Both the position numbers and the translations under genes were made by a program. DNA of 64,000 nt from Scylla paramamosain (taxonomy: Eukaryota; Arthropoda; Malacostraca; Decapoda; Portunidae). Under the pieces are notes generated by a model, which made no database searches, was not told the DNA's origin, and saw only the letters and a list, made by a program, of their open reading frames with translations. This document shows, in pieces, positions 21,798 through 34,289 of the stretch. The DNA lies in NCBI RefSeq assembly GCF_035594125.1, contig NC_087156.1, forward strand, positions 13,040,806 through 13,104,805. The letters are read 5' to 3'. The first letter of the stretch is position 1. Every line of letters begins with the position of its first letter.

Positions 21798-22898
21798 GAT
21801 CATGTTATCCATAAAAACGCTTAATTACATGCAAAAAACATTATGTTTGGGAAACAAAAGGACATTACGAGAAACGTGTATTAGGAGTGTTTTTAAGTTC
21901 CTTAAGTACGAAAAAGCTAAAACCCACAAATAACACTCTTTATTTAAAAAATAAAAAATAAAAATATAAAAAAATAGGAATTTTTTTTTGTTATTAATAT
22001 TCATAGGTACCGAGATGCCAAAATTCTGGGAAAATTCAGGGCAATCATAAAATAAAAAAAATATTATCAAAAAAGTTAATTTCCGGTTTTTTTTTCGGAC
22101 TGTTATGTACCAAACCTTAAAGTGCTTGCAAAGACTCCTATATGTGGAAATTAAACGACCTTACCAGAAATATGTGTTTTGAGTGTTTTTAGCATGTTAG
22201 GCACCAAAACAATAAATAATAAGGAGCTCACTCTATATGGGAATTTAAAAAAAAGCTACTGACAACGTGTCTTCTCAGTGTTTTACGTAGAAAAACGCTG
22301 AGACGGATTGAAAGCAACCAATATCAAGAAATAGAAAAACGTTAATAAAAAGATATATTTTGAGTGTTTTTGAGCATGTTACCTACAAAAAACGCGAAAA
22401 TAGATGCAAAGCACTCTATATTGGGAAAAAAAGGACATTTCAAGAAAAGTGTATAATGAGTGTTTTATAGTTGAAAAGAACCACGAGGCAAAAAACGCAA
22501 AATCTCGTGTATATGGAGAGGTTTACTAGATACAAAAATGCTAAAACTCATGTATAACACTCCTAATTGAGAAACAGAACAGCCTTAATAAATACGTGTA
22601 TTTTGAGTGCTTCTCACTTTCTTAGTTAGCAAAACCCCAAATTGCATGCAAAAATAGGTTTGTTGGAAAAAAAAAGACTATCAGAAAAGTGTCTTTTGAG
22701 TGTTTTTGAGCGTTATAGAAAATAAAGCACTAAAAAGGAGGGCAATCATATTACATTGGAATAAAACGAATTTTTACCAAGAACTTGCATTTATGTGTTT
22801 TTGAGCTCCTTATATACCAAAACACTAAAACGCATGCAAAACACTCTTTATGGTGAAACAGAATAACATTACCAAAAACATGTATTTTGAGTGTTTTT
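21798..22898 (+). repeat. HOR unit, class u19
   Basis: F has GGGCAATCATAAAATAAAA, G begins AATTTCCGGTTTTTTTT, and I has GAGACGGATTGAAAGCAACC. The same class starts at 63313 in the second mega-unit. The mirror 35395-36402 lacks F (about 95 bp shorter). Confidence 0.8.
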
Positions 22899-24012
22899 GA
22901 TCATGTTACCAATAAAAACGCTTAAATAAATGCAAAGAGCACTATTTTTGGGAAACGAAAGGAGATTACGAGAAACGAGTATTATGAGTGTTTTTAAGTT
23001 CATTAATTACCAAGAAGCTAAAAGCCACAAATAACACTGTTTATTGAGAAACGATAAGTAAATAAAAAAAAAAAAAATACAGTATTTTTTTTTCTTTCTT
23101 ATTAGTCTTCACAGGTAACGAAATGCCAAAATTCGGGCAAATTTCAGGAAATTATGTGAAATAAAAACATTATCAAAAAAGTTAAATATAGCTTTTTTTT
23201 TTCGAATTGTTATGTACCAAACCAATAAAGTGCATGCAAAGCCACCTATAAGGGAAAATTAAACGTCTTTGCCAGAAAACGGTCATATGAGTGTTTTTCA
23301 GCATGTTAGGAACCAACACAATAAATAACATGGAAGTCAATCTATATGGGAATCCAAAACAAAATTACTAAAAACGTGTCTTTTCGGTGTTTACGGAGAA
23401 AAACGCTAAAACGGATGTAAACCAACCAATATGAAGAAATAAAATAACATTACCAAAAAGGTATATTTTAAGTGCTTTTGAAATTATTACCTACAAAAAA
23501 CGCAAAAATGGATGAAAAGTACTCTATATTGGGAAGCAAAAGGACATTACGAGAAACGTTTATAATGAGTGTTTTATAGTTTCACAAGAACTACAAGCCA
23601 AAAAACACAAAAACTCGTGTATATTGAGAAATTTCTTACATTCCAAAATGCTGAAACTCTGGAACAGCACTCTTAATTGAAAAACAGAACAATCTTACAA
23701 AATGCGTGTATTTTGAGTGCTTTTCACATCCTTAGTTACCAAAACCCCAAATATCATGCAAAACCAGCTTTTTCTGGGAAAAAAAGTGACATTACCAGAA
23801 AAATGTCTTTTGAGTGTTTTTGAGCGTGTTAGGCAATAAAGCACTAAAAAGCAGGGTAATCACATTACATTGGAATAAAACCGATTTTTAAAAAGAACTT
23901 ACCTTTAAGAGTATTTGAGCTTCTTATATACTAAAACACTAAAACGCATGCAAAATACGCTTGATAGTGAAACAGAATAACATTACCAAAAACGTGTATT
24001 TTGAGTGTTTTT
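22899..24012 (+). repeat. HOR unit, class u20
   Basis: E has AAAAGCCACAAATAACACTG. F uses ACAGGTAACGAAATGCC instead of ATAGGTACCGAGATGCC. J has GAAATTATTACC and K2 has CTCTGGAACAGCAC. Mirror: 34289-35395. Confidence 0.8.
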
Positions 24013-25777
24013 GATCATGTTACCAATAATAACGCTTAAATATATGCAAAGAACAGTATTTTTGGGAAATGAAAGGACATTACGAGAAACGTGTAATATG
24101 AGTGTTTTTAAGTTCATTAAGTACGAAAAAGCTAAAAGCCACAAATTACACTCTTTATTGAGAAAAAAAAAAAAAAATACGATTTTTTTTTTTCATTTTT
24201 ATTCATCTTCACAGGTAACGAGGTGCCAAAATTCGGGCAAAGTTCAGGAAATTATATGAAATAAGAACATTATCAAAAAAGTTAAATTTAACTTTTTTTT
24301 CGGACTGTCATGTATAAAACACCTAAAGTGCATGCAAAGCCACCTATATGGGGAAATTAAACGTCTTTGCCAGAAAACTGTCTTATGAGTGTTTTTAAGC
24401 ATGTTAGGAACCAACATGATAAAACCCAAGGAAGTCAATCTATATGGGAAAACAAAACAAAATTACTGAAAACGTGTCTTTTCGGTGTTTTACGTACAAA
24501 ACGCTAAAACGGATGCAAACTAACCAAAATGAAGAAATAGAATAACATTACAAAAAAGGTATATTTTGAGTGTTATTGAAATTGTTACCTACAAAAAACG
24601 CGAAAATGAATGAAAAGCACTCTATATTGGGAAGCAAAAGGCACCAAAAAGCATGTGCACCAAAACGATAAATAATATGAGTCACTCTATATGGAAATTC
24701 AAAACAAAATTCCTGAAAACGTGTCTTTTAAAAGATTTACGTAGAAATACGCTAAAACGGAGGCACACCAACCAATATGAAGAAATAGAATAACATTACC
24801 AAAAAAGTATATTTTGTGTGTTTTTGAGCTTGTTACATGAAAAGAAACTCGAAAATGGATGCAAAGCACTCTATATAAGGAAAAAAAAGGACATAATGAG
24901 AAACGTGTATAATGAGTGTTTTATAGTTCACCAGAATCACAAGGCAAAAAAAGCAAAAACTCGACTGTATGGAGAAGTTTCTAAGATACCAAAATACTGA
25001 AACTCATGAATAACACTCTTAATCAAGAAACAGAACAACCTTACTAATTGCGTGTATTTTGAAAGTTTTTTTACATTTTTAGTTACCAAAACCCCAAATT
25101 CCATGCGAAACTAGCTTTATGTGGGAAAAAAATGACATTACCAGAAAAGCGTCTGAGTGTTTTTGAGCGTGTTAGGCAATAAAGCACTAAAAAGCAGAGC
25201 AATCACATTACATGGGAATAAAACCAACTTTTACGAAGAACTTGCCTTATAGTGTTTTTGACACGCATTTATTAATGTTGCTCTGTTTCTCTATTAAAAG
25301 AGTTATTCATGAGTTTCAGGATTTACACGAGTTTTTGCGTTTTTTGCCTTGTGGATTTTTTGAATTATAAAACATTCATTATACATTTTTCTCGCAATGT
25401 TTTCTACGTAAAACACTGAGAAGACACGTTTTCAGTAATTTTCTTTTGGAATCCCAAATAGAGTGAGTTCCTTATTATTTATGCTTTTGGTGCCTAACAT
25501 ACTGCAAAACACTCAAAAGACAGATTTCTGGTAACATCTTTAATTTCCTCATATGGGAGGCTTTGCATGTCTTTTCAGTGTTTTTGAGCGTGTTACGCAA
25601 TAAAGCACTAAAAGCCAGGGCAATCACATTACATGGGAATTAAACCACATTTTACCAAGAATTGGCCTTTAAGTGTTTTTGAGCTCCTTACATACCAAAA
25701 CGCTAAAACGCATGCAAAATACATTTTATGGAAAAACAGAATAACATTACCAAATACATGTATTTTGAGTGTTTTTG
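24013..25777 (+). repeat. Rearranged unit u21 (1.5 times normal length)
   Basis: It runs E to J in u20 style. At about 24650 J jumps to a piece of H (GGCACCAAAAAGCATGTG, then CACCAAAACGATAAATAATA), and H to C run again. An inverted block (25263-25568) follows, and the unit ends in B and C. The - arm holds the same set of breaks in reverse order at 32530-34289 (1759 bp against 1765). Confidence 0.85.
25263..25568 (-). repeat. Small inverted block K2'-K1'-I'-H'-G'
   Basis: From GCATTTATTAATGTTGCTC to GGGAGGCTTTGCATG the order and strand are reversed (GTTTTTGCGTTTTTTGCC, TTTCTACGTAAAACACTG, TGGTGCCTAACATACTG). Within it J' is deleted (CTCGCAATG joins TTTTCTACG) and K2' is shortened. The sequence before it (GTGTTTTTGACAC) is the same breakpoint as at 10833. 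After it, B resumes (TCTTTTCAGTGTTTTTGAGC). Confidence 0.85.
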
Positions 25778-26892
25778 ATCATGTTATCTAAAAAAAACGC
25801 TTAAATATATGCCCAGAACCTTATGTTTGGGAAACGAAAGAACATTACGAGAAACGTGTATTATGAGTGATTTTTAAGTTCCTTCAGTACCAAAAATGCT
25901 AAAACCCACAAATAACACTCTTTAGAAAAAATATAAATAAATAAATAAAAAAAAATTAAAAAATGGGATTTTTTGTTTTTTGTTTTTCATATTCATAGGT
26001 ACCGAATTGCCAAAATTCTGCCAAAATTCATGGAATTTATGTGAAAAAAAACATTATCATGAAAGTTAATTATAGCTTTTTTTTTTCTGATTGTTATGTA
26101 CCAAAACCTAAAGTGCATGCAAAGCAACCTATAAAGGGAAGTTAAACGACTTTACCAGAAACCTGTCTTTTCAATGTTTTTCAGCATGTTAGGCACCAAT
26201 ACGATAAATAATATGAAAATCAGTCAATATGTGAATCCAAAACAAATTACTGAAAACGTGTCTTTTCAGTGTTTTACGTAGAAAAACGCTAAAGCGGATA
26301 CAAAATCATCCTATATGAAGAAATAGAATATTACGAAAAAGATATTCTTTGAGTGTTTTTGAGCTTGTTACCTAAAAAAAATGCAAAAATGGATGTAAAG
26401 CACTCTATATTAGGAAACAAAAGGACATTACGAGAAACGTGTATAATAAGTGTTTTATAGTTTTAAAAGAACCACAAGGCAATAAACGCAAAAACTCGTG
26501 TATATAGAGAAATTTTTACATACCAAAATGATGAAATGCATGAATAACACTTTTAATCGATAAACACAACTACCTTACCAAATTGTGTATTTTAAGTGTT
26601 TTTAACATTCTTATTTACAAAAATGCAAAAATACATGCGAAACTAGTTTCATTTGGGAAAAAAAATGACATTACCAGAAAAGTGTCTTTTGAGTGTATTT
26701 GAGCGTGATATACAACAAAGCACTAAAAAAGCAGAACGATCACATTACATGAGAATAAATCCAATTTGTACGAAGAATTTGCCTTTAAGTGTTTTTTAAC
26801 CCCTTATATACCAAACCGCCAAAACGCATGAAAAATAAACTTCATGGAGAAACAGAATAACATTACCAAAAACATGTATTTTGAGTGTTTTT
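25778..26892 (+). repeat. HOR unit u22
   Basis: I has GCTAAAGCGGATACAAAATC, K2 has AAATGATGAAATGCATG, A has CTAGTTTCATTTGGG, B has GATATACAACAAAGC, and H starts CCTGTCTTTTCAATG. All of these are found in mirror form at 31410-32530. Confidence 0.8.
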
Positions 26893-27987
26893 GATCATGT
26901 TATCTATAAAAACGCTTAAGTACATGCAAAGAACATTATGTTTGGGAAACAAAAGGACAATACGAGAAACGTGTATTATGAGTATTTTTATAAGTTCCTC
27001 AAGTACCAGAAAGATTAAACTCACAAATAACGCTCTTTATTTAGAAAATAAAAAATAAAAAAATAAAATAAATAGGATTTTTTTTTTGTTACTCATCTTC
27101 ATAGGTACCGAGATGACAAAATTCTGGAAAAAATCAGGGCAATTATGTGATAAAAGAATATTACCAAAAAAGTTAATTTTAGCTTTTTTATATACCAAAC
27201 CCTAAAGTGCATGCAAAGCCTCCTATATGAGGAAATAAATCGACCTTATCAGAAATCTCTCTTTTGAGTGTTGTTCAGCATGTTAGGCACCAAAACAATA
27301 AATAATAAGGAACTCACTCTATATAGGAATTCAAAACAAAATTACTGAAAACGTGTCTTCTCAGTTTTTTACGTAGAAAAACGTAACACGGATCCAAACA
27401 AACCAATATAAAGAAATAGAAAAACATTACCAAAAAAGTATATTTTGAGTGCTTTTGAGCTTGTTACCTATAAAAAAACAAAAATTGATGCAAAGCACTC
27501 TATAATGGGAAAAAAAAGGACATTGCATGAAAAGTGTATAATGAGTGTTTTATGGTTGAAAAGAACCATAAGACAAAAAAAAGCAAAAACTAGTGTATAT
27601 AAAGAATTTTCATAGATATCAAAATGCTGAAACTCATGAACAACACTCTTAATTGAGAAACAGAAGAATCTTACTAAATGTGTGTATTTTGAGTGCTTTT
27701 CACATTCTTAGTTACCAAAACCCCAAATTGCATGCGAAACCAGCTTTATGTGGGAAAAAAATGACATTACTAGAAAAATGTCTTTTGAGTGTTTTGAGCG
27801 TGTTAGGCAAAGAAGCACTGAAAAGCAAAGCAAGCACATTACATTGGAATAAAACCAATTTTTAATAAGAACTTGACTTTAAGTGTTTTTGAGCTCCTTA
27901 TATACCAAAACACTAAAACGCATGCGAAATACACTTTATATTGGAACATAATAACATTACCAAAAACATGTATTTTGAGTGTTTTTG
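26893..27987 (+). repeat. HOR unit u23
   Basis: E has TTTTTATAAGTTCCTC. G is shortened to AGCTTTTTTATATACCAAAC, with TTCGGACTGTTATG lost. The shortened G reappears in mirror form at about 30005, and the E variant at about 31300. One extra unit separates the two in the - arm. Confidence 0.75.
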
Positions 27988-28558
27988 ATCATATTTCTAA
28001 TAAAAACGCTTAAATGACATTACCAGAAAAATGTTTTTAAGTGTTTTTGAGCGTGATATGCAACGAAGCACTAAAAAGCAGAAAAATCACATAACGGGTA
28101 TAAAACCAACTTTTACGAAGAAATTGCCTTTAAGTGTTTTTTTAACTCCTTACATATCAAAACGCTAAAATGCATGTAAAACACCCTTTATGGAGAAACA
28201 GAATAACATTACCAAAAATATGTATTTTGAGTGTTTTTGATCACGTTACTTATAAAAATGCTTAAAGAACCCTATGTTTGTATAAGAAAAAAACATTAAG
28301 AAAATCGTGAATTATGAGTGTTTTTAAGTTCCTTAAGTACCAAAAAGCTAAAAAACACAAAAAATACTTTATAGAGAAAAAAATATATATTATTCCTCTT
28401 CATAGGTATCGAGATACCAAAATTCTGGAAAAATTCAGGGAAATAAAAAAAAAATCATTATAAAAAAATAATTTTAGGTTTTTTTCCGGCGTTATGTACC
28501 AAACCCTGAAGTCCAAGGAAAGGCACCTATATGGAAAAATTACTCTACTTTACCTGAA
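27988..28558 (+). repeat. Broken last units of the + arm (u24, u25)
   Basis: D ends at CGCTTAAATGACATTACC (28013), which fuses D to the end of A. B, C and a second D (28239) follow, then E, F and G up to 28558. The D/A fusion is mirrored at 29185. Confidence 0.85.
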
Positions 28559-28619
28559 AAACATTGAAAAAAATTGAAAACATTGAACATTAAAAAAGAA
28601 AAACATTGAAAAGACAAGT
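28559..28619. repeat. Palindrome centre with ATTGAAAA-type filler
   Basis: The + strand G monomer ends at TACCTGAAAA. A short run of ACATTGAAAA-like pieces leads to ACATTGAAAAGACAAG, which is the reverse complement of the start of H (CTTGTCTTTTCAATG). G' follows in opposite orientation from 28620. The paired arms are separated by only about 50-60 bases. Confidence 0.85.
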
Positions 28620-29209
28620 TTCTGGTAAAATTGAGTAATTTTTCATATAGGTGGCTTTGCATGCACTTCAGGGTTTGGTACATAACGCCGGAATAAAAGC
28701 TGAAATTATTTTTTTATAATGATTTTTTTTTTATTTCCCTGAATTTTTCCAGAATTTTGGTATCTCGGTACCTATGAAGATGAATAACAATTTTTTTTTT
28801 TCTCTATAAAGTGTTATTTGTGTGTTTAGCTTTTTGGTGCTTAAGAAACTTAAAGACACTCATAATACACGATTTTCTTAATGTTTTTTTTTTTCTTATA
28901 TAAACATAGGGTTCTTTACATGTATTTAAGCATTTTTATAAGAAACATGATCAAAAACACTCAAAATACATATTTTTGGTACTGTTATTCTGTTTCTCCA
29001 TAAAGGGTGTTTTACATGCGTTTCAGCGTTTTGGTATGTAAGGAGTTAAAAAAAAAAACACTTAAAGACAAGTTCTTCGTAAAAGTTGGTTTTATACCCA
29101 AGTTATGTGATTTTTCTGCTTTTTAGTGCTTTGTTGCATATAACGCTTAAAAACACTTAAAACACATTTTTCTAGTAATGTCATTTAAGCGTTTTTATTG
29201 AAAATATGA
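28620..29209 (-). repeat. First - arm units, mirror of u25 and u24
   Basis: G', F' and E' (28630-28880), D' at about 28950, C' and B' are followed at 29185 by the fusion TCATTTAAGCGTTTTTATTG. This is the exact reverse complement of the D/A fusion of the + arm. Confidence 0.85.
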
Positions 29210-30060
29210 TCAAAAACACTCAAAATACATGTTTTTGGTAATGTTATTCTGTTTCACCATAAAGTGTATTTTGCATGCGTTTTAGTGTTTTGGTATATAA
29301 GGAGCTCAAAAACACTTAAAGGCAAGTTCTTATTAAAAATTGGTTTTATTCCAATGTAATGTGATTGCCCTGCTTTTAAGTGTTTCTTTGCCTAACACGC
29401 TCAAAAACACTCAAAAGACATTTTTATTGTAGTGTCATTTTTTTCCCACATAAAGCTGGTTTCGCATGCAATTTGGGGTTTTGGTAACTAAGAATGTGAA
29501 AAGCATTCAAAATACACACATTTAGTAAGATTCTTCTGTTTCTCAATTAAGAGTGTTGTTCATGAGTTTCAGCATTTTGGTATCTATGAAAATTCTTCAT
29601 ATACACTAGTTTTTGCTTTTTTTGTCTTATGGTTCTTTTGAACCATAAAACACTCATTATACACTTTTCATGCAATGTCCTTTTCTTTTCCATTATAGAG
29701 TGCTTTGCATCAATTTTCGTGTTTTTTATAGGTAACAAGCTCAAAAACTCTCAAAATATACCTTTTTGGTAATGTTTTTCTATTTCTTTATATTGTTTTG
29801 TTTGCATCTGTGTTAGCGTTTTTCTACGTAAAACACTGAGAAGACACGTTTTCAGTAATTTTGTTTTGAATTCCCATATAGAGTGAGTTCCTTATTAATT
29901 ATTGTTTTGGTGCCTAACATGCTGAACAACACTCAAAAGAGAGATTTCTGATAAGGTCGTTTAATTTCCTCATATAGGAGGCTTTGCATGCACTTTAGGG
30001 TTTGGTATATAAAAATGTTAAAATTAATTTTTTTGGTAATATTCTTTTATCATATAATTG
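29209..30060 (-). repeat. Mirror of u23 (inner part)
   Basis: C', B', A', K2', K1', J', I', H' and G' appear in order. G' has the shortened GGTATATAAAAATGTT form matching u23. K1' keeps the CTAGTTTTTGCTTTTTTTG variant. Confidence 0.75.
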
Positions 30061-31160
30061 CCTTGATTTTTCCTAGAATTTTGGCATTTCGGTACCAATG
30101 AAGATAAATAAAAAAAATAAAGAAATCCTTTTTTTTTATTTTTTATTTTTTTATTTATTTTTTCTCAATAAAGAGTGTTATTTCTGGGATTTACTTTTTT
30201 GGTACTTAAGATTATTAAAAACACTCATAATACACGTTTCTCGTAATGCCCTTTCGTTTCCCAAACATAAGTTTCTTTGTATGTATTTAAGCGTTTTTAT
30301 AGATAACGTGATCAAAAACACTAATAATACAAGGTTTTCATAATGTTATTCTGTTTCTCCATAAAGTGTGTTTTGCAAGCGTTTTAGCAGTTTTGTATAA
30401 AAGGAGCTCAAAAACACTTAAAGGAAAAGTTCTTGGTAAAAAATGTTTTTATTCCAATATTATGTGATTGTCCTGCTTTTGAGTGCTTTATTACTTATCA
30501 CGCTGAAAAACATTCAAAAGATACTTTTCTGGTAAAGTCATTTTTCTTCCACAAAGCTATTTTCGCATATAATTTGTGGTTTTTGGTAACTAAGAATGTG
30601 AAAAGCACTCAAAATCACGCATTTAGTAAGGTTGTTCTGTTTCTCAATTAAGAGTGTTATTCATGAGTTTCAGCATTTTGGTATCTAAGAAATCTCTCTA
30701 TATACACGAGTTTTTGCGTTGTTTGCTTTGTGGATCTTTTGAACTATAAAACACTCATTATACACTTTTCTTGTAATGACCTTTTGTTTCCAAATATAGA
30801 GTGCTTTGCATCAATTTTCGCGTTTTTGTAGGTAAAAAGCTAAAAAACACTCAAAATATACATTTTTGGTAACGTTCTTCTATTTTTTGATAATGGTTGG
30901 TTTGCATCCGTTTTAACGTTTTTCTACGTAAAACAGTGAGAAGACACGTTTTTACTAACTTTGTTTTGGATTCCCATATAGAGTGAGATCCTTATTATTT
31001 ATCATTTTGGTGCCTAACATGCTAAAAAACACACAAAACAAAGATTTCTGGTAAGGTCGTTAAATTTCCTCATATTGGAGGCTTTGCATGTTTGGTACAT
31101 AAGTCCAAAAAAAAAAAAGTTGAAATTAACTTTTTTGATAATATTCTTTTATCACATAAT
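30060..31160 (-). repeat. Extra HOR unit present only in the - arm
   Basis: Between the u23 G' (about 30010) and the u23 E' (about 31300, CTTATAAAAACACTC) lies one additional full unit (F' E' D' C' B' A' K' J' I' H' G'), with no counterpart between 26893 and 27987. It shifts the mirror sums by about 1.1 kb. Gain by unequal exchange in the - arm or loss in the + arm are both possible. Confidence 0.7.
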
Positions 31161-32530
31161 TGCCCTGAATTTTTCCAGAAATTTGGCATCTCGGTACCTA
31201 TGAAGATGAATAACAAAAAAAAAAAATCCTATTTATTTTATTTTTTATTTTTTATTTTCTAATTAAAGAGTGTTATTTGTGAATTTTAGCTTTTTGGTAC
31301 TTAAGGAACTTATAAAAACACTCATAATACACGTTTCTCGTAATGTCCTTTTGTTTCGCAAACATAATGTTCTTTGCATGTACATAAGCGTTTTTATAGA
31401 TAACATGATCAAAAACACTCAAAATACATGTTTTTGGTAATGTTATTCTGTTTCTCCATAAAGTTTGTTTTTTCATGCGTTTTAGTGGTTTTGTATATAA
31501 GGGGTTAAAAAACACTTAAAGGCAAATTCTTCGTACAAATTGGATTTATTCTCATGTAATGTGATCGTTCTGCTTTTTAGTGCTTTGTTGCATATCACGC
31601 TCAAAAACACTCAAAAGACACTTTTCTGGTAATGTCATTTTTTCCCAAATGAAGCTAGTTTCGCATGTAATTTGGCATTTTTGTAACTAAGAATGTGAAA
31701 AACACTTAAAATTTAAAATACACAATTTGGTAAGGTAGTTCTGTTTATCGATTAAAAGTGTTATTCATGCATTTCATCATTTTGGGATGTAAAAATTTCT
31801 TTATATACACGAGTTTTTGCGTTTATTGCTTTGTGGTTCTTCTAAAACTATAAAACACTCATTATACACGTTTCTCGTAATGTCCTTTTGTTTCCTAATC
31901 TAGAGTGCTTTACATCCATTTTAGCATTTTTTGTAGGTAAGAAGCTCAAAAACACTCAAAAAATATCTTTTTGGTAATGTTATTCTATTTCTTCATATAG
32001 GATGGTTTGTATCCGCTTTAGCGTTTTTCTACGTAAAACACTGAAAACACACGTTTTCAGTAATTTTGTTTTGGATTCACATATTGACTGATTTTCATAT
32101 TATTTATCGTATTGGTGCCTAACATGCTGAAAACATTGAAAACACAGGTTTCTGGTAAAGTCGTTTAACTTCCCTATATAGGTGGCTTTGCATGCACTTT
32201 AGGTTTTGGTATATAACAATGAGAAAAAAAAGCTATAATTAACTTTCATGAAAATGTTCTTTTTTTCACATAAATTCTCTAAATTTTGGTAGAATTTTGG
32301 CAATTCGGTACCTATGAAGATGAAAAACAAAAACAAAAAAAAAATTCCATTTTTTTATTTAATTTTTTTATTTATTTATTTTTTCTAAAGAGTGTTATTT
32401 GTGGGTTTTAGCTTTTTTGGTACTGAAGGAACTTAACAATCATTCATAATACACGTTTCTCGTAATGTTCTTTCGTTTCCCAAACATAAGGTTCTTTCCA
32501 TGTATTTAAGCGTTTTTTTTAGATAACATG
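31160..32530 (-). repeat. E'-D' of u23 and mirror of u22
   Basis: It includes CATGCATTTCATCATTTTGG, TTTGTATCCGCTTTAGCG and CGTATTGGTGCCTAAC, all reverse complements of the u22 variants. Confidence 0.75.
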
Positions 32531-34289
32531 ACCAAAAACACTCAAAATACATGTATTTGGTAATGTTATTCTGTTTCTCCATAAAATGTATTTTGCGTGC
32601 GTTTTAGCGTTTTGGTATGTAAGGACCTCAAAAACACTTAAAGGCCAGTTCTTGGTAAAATTTGGATTTATTCCCATGCAATGTGATTGCCCTGGCTTTT
32701 AGTGCTTTATTGCGTAACACGCTCAAAAACACTGAAAAGACATGCAAAGCCTACCATATGAGGAAATTAAAGACGTTACCAGAAATCTGTCTTTTGAGTG
32801 TTTTTCAGCATGTTTGGCACCAAAACGACAAAATAATAAGAAACTCACTTTATTTGGGAATCCAAAAGAAAATTATTGAAAACGTGTCTTCTCAGTGTTT
32901 TACGTAGAAAACATTGCGATAAAAATGCATAATGAATGTTTTATAATTCAAAAAATCCACAAGGCAAAAAACGCAAAAACTGGTGTAAATGCTGAAACTC
33001 ATGAATAACACTCTTAATTGAGAAACAGAGCAACCTTTTTAAATGCATGTCAAAAACACTAAAAGGCATGTTCTTCGTAATGTAATGTAATTGCCCTGCT
33101 TTTTAGTGCTTTATTGCCTAACACGCTCAAAAACACTCAAAGAAACTTTCCTGGTAATGTCATTTTTTTCTCACATAAAGCTAATTTCGCATGAAATTTG
33201 GGGTTTTGGTAACTAAGAATGTAAAAAACACTCAAAATACACGCATTTAGTAAGGTTGTTCTGTTTCTTGATTAAGAGTGTTATTCATGAGTATCAGTTT
33301 TTTGGTATCTTAGGATCTTCTGCATACAGTCGAGTTTTTGCGTTTTTTGCCTTGTGATTCTGGTGAACTATAAAACTCTAATTATACACGTTTCTTATTA
33401 TGTCCTTTTTTTCCCTTATCTAGAGTGCTTTGCATCCATTTCGAGTTTCTTTTTATGTAACAAGTTTAAAAAAACACAAAATATACTTTTTTGGTAATGT
33501 TATTCTATTCTTTCATATTGGTTAGTTTGCCTCCGTTTTAGCGTTTTTCAACGTAAATCTTTTAAAAGACACGTTTCCAGTGATTTTGTTTTGGATTTCC
33601 ATATAGAGTGACTTTCATATTATTTATCGTTTTGGTGCCTAACATGCTTTTTGGTGCCTTTTGCTTCCAAATATGGAGTGCTTTCCATCCATTTTCGCGT
33701 TTTTGTAGGTAACAATTTCAAAAACACTCACAATATACCTTTTTGGTAGTGTTATTCTATTTCTTCATTTTGGTTAGTTTGCATCCGTTTTAGCGTTTTG
33801 TACGTAAAACACCAAAAAGACACGTTTTCAGTAATTTTGTTTTGGATTCCCATATAGATTGACTTCCTAGGGTTTTATCATGTTCGTTCCTAACATGCTG
33901 AAAAACACTCATAAGACAGTTTTCTAGCAAACACGTTTAATTTCCTCATATAGTTGGCTTTGCATGCACTTTAGGTGTTTGGTACATAACAGTCCGAAAA
34001 AAAAGCTAAATTTAACTTTTTTGATAATGTTCTTATTTCATATAATTTCCTGAACTTTGCCCGAATTTTGGCACCTCGTTACCTGTGAAGATGAATAAGA
34101 ACGAAAAAAAAATCGTATTTTTTTATTTATTTACTTTTTTTTCTCAATAAGGATAATAATTTGTTGCTTTTAGCTTTTTCGTACTTAATGAACTTAAAAA
34201 CACTCATAATACACGTTTCTCGTAATGTCCTTTCATTTCCCAAAAATACGGTTCTTTGCATATATTTAAGCGTTTTTATTAGTAACATG
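32530..34289 (-). repeat. Mirror of rearranged unit u21
   Basis: It contains the H'/J' fusion CTAACATGCTTTTTGGTGCC (about 33645-33660), CTTTTAAAAGACACG in I', and a + strand block at 32741-33049. Length and break order match u21. Confidence 0.85.
32741..33049 (+). repeat. Mirror copy of the small inverted block (reads + inside the - arm)
   Basis: From CATGCAAAGCCTACC to AAATGCATGTC it reads G-H-I-K1-K2 on the + strand, with the same internal J deletion (GTAGAAAACATTGCGA). It ends at the C' breakpoint (CAAAAACACTAAAAGGC). Its + arm partner is 25263-25568. Confidence 0.85.
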
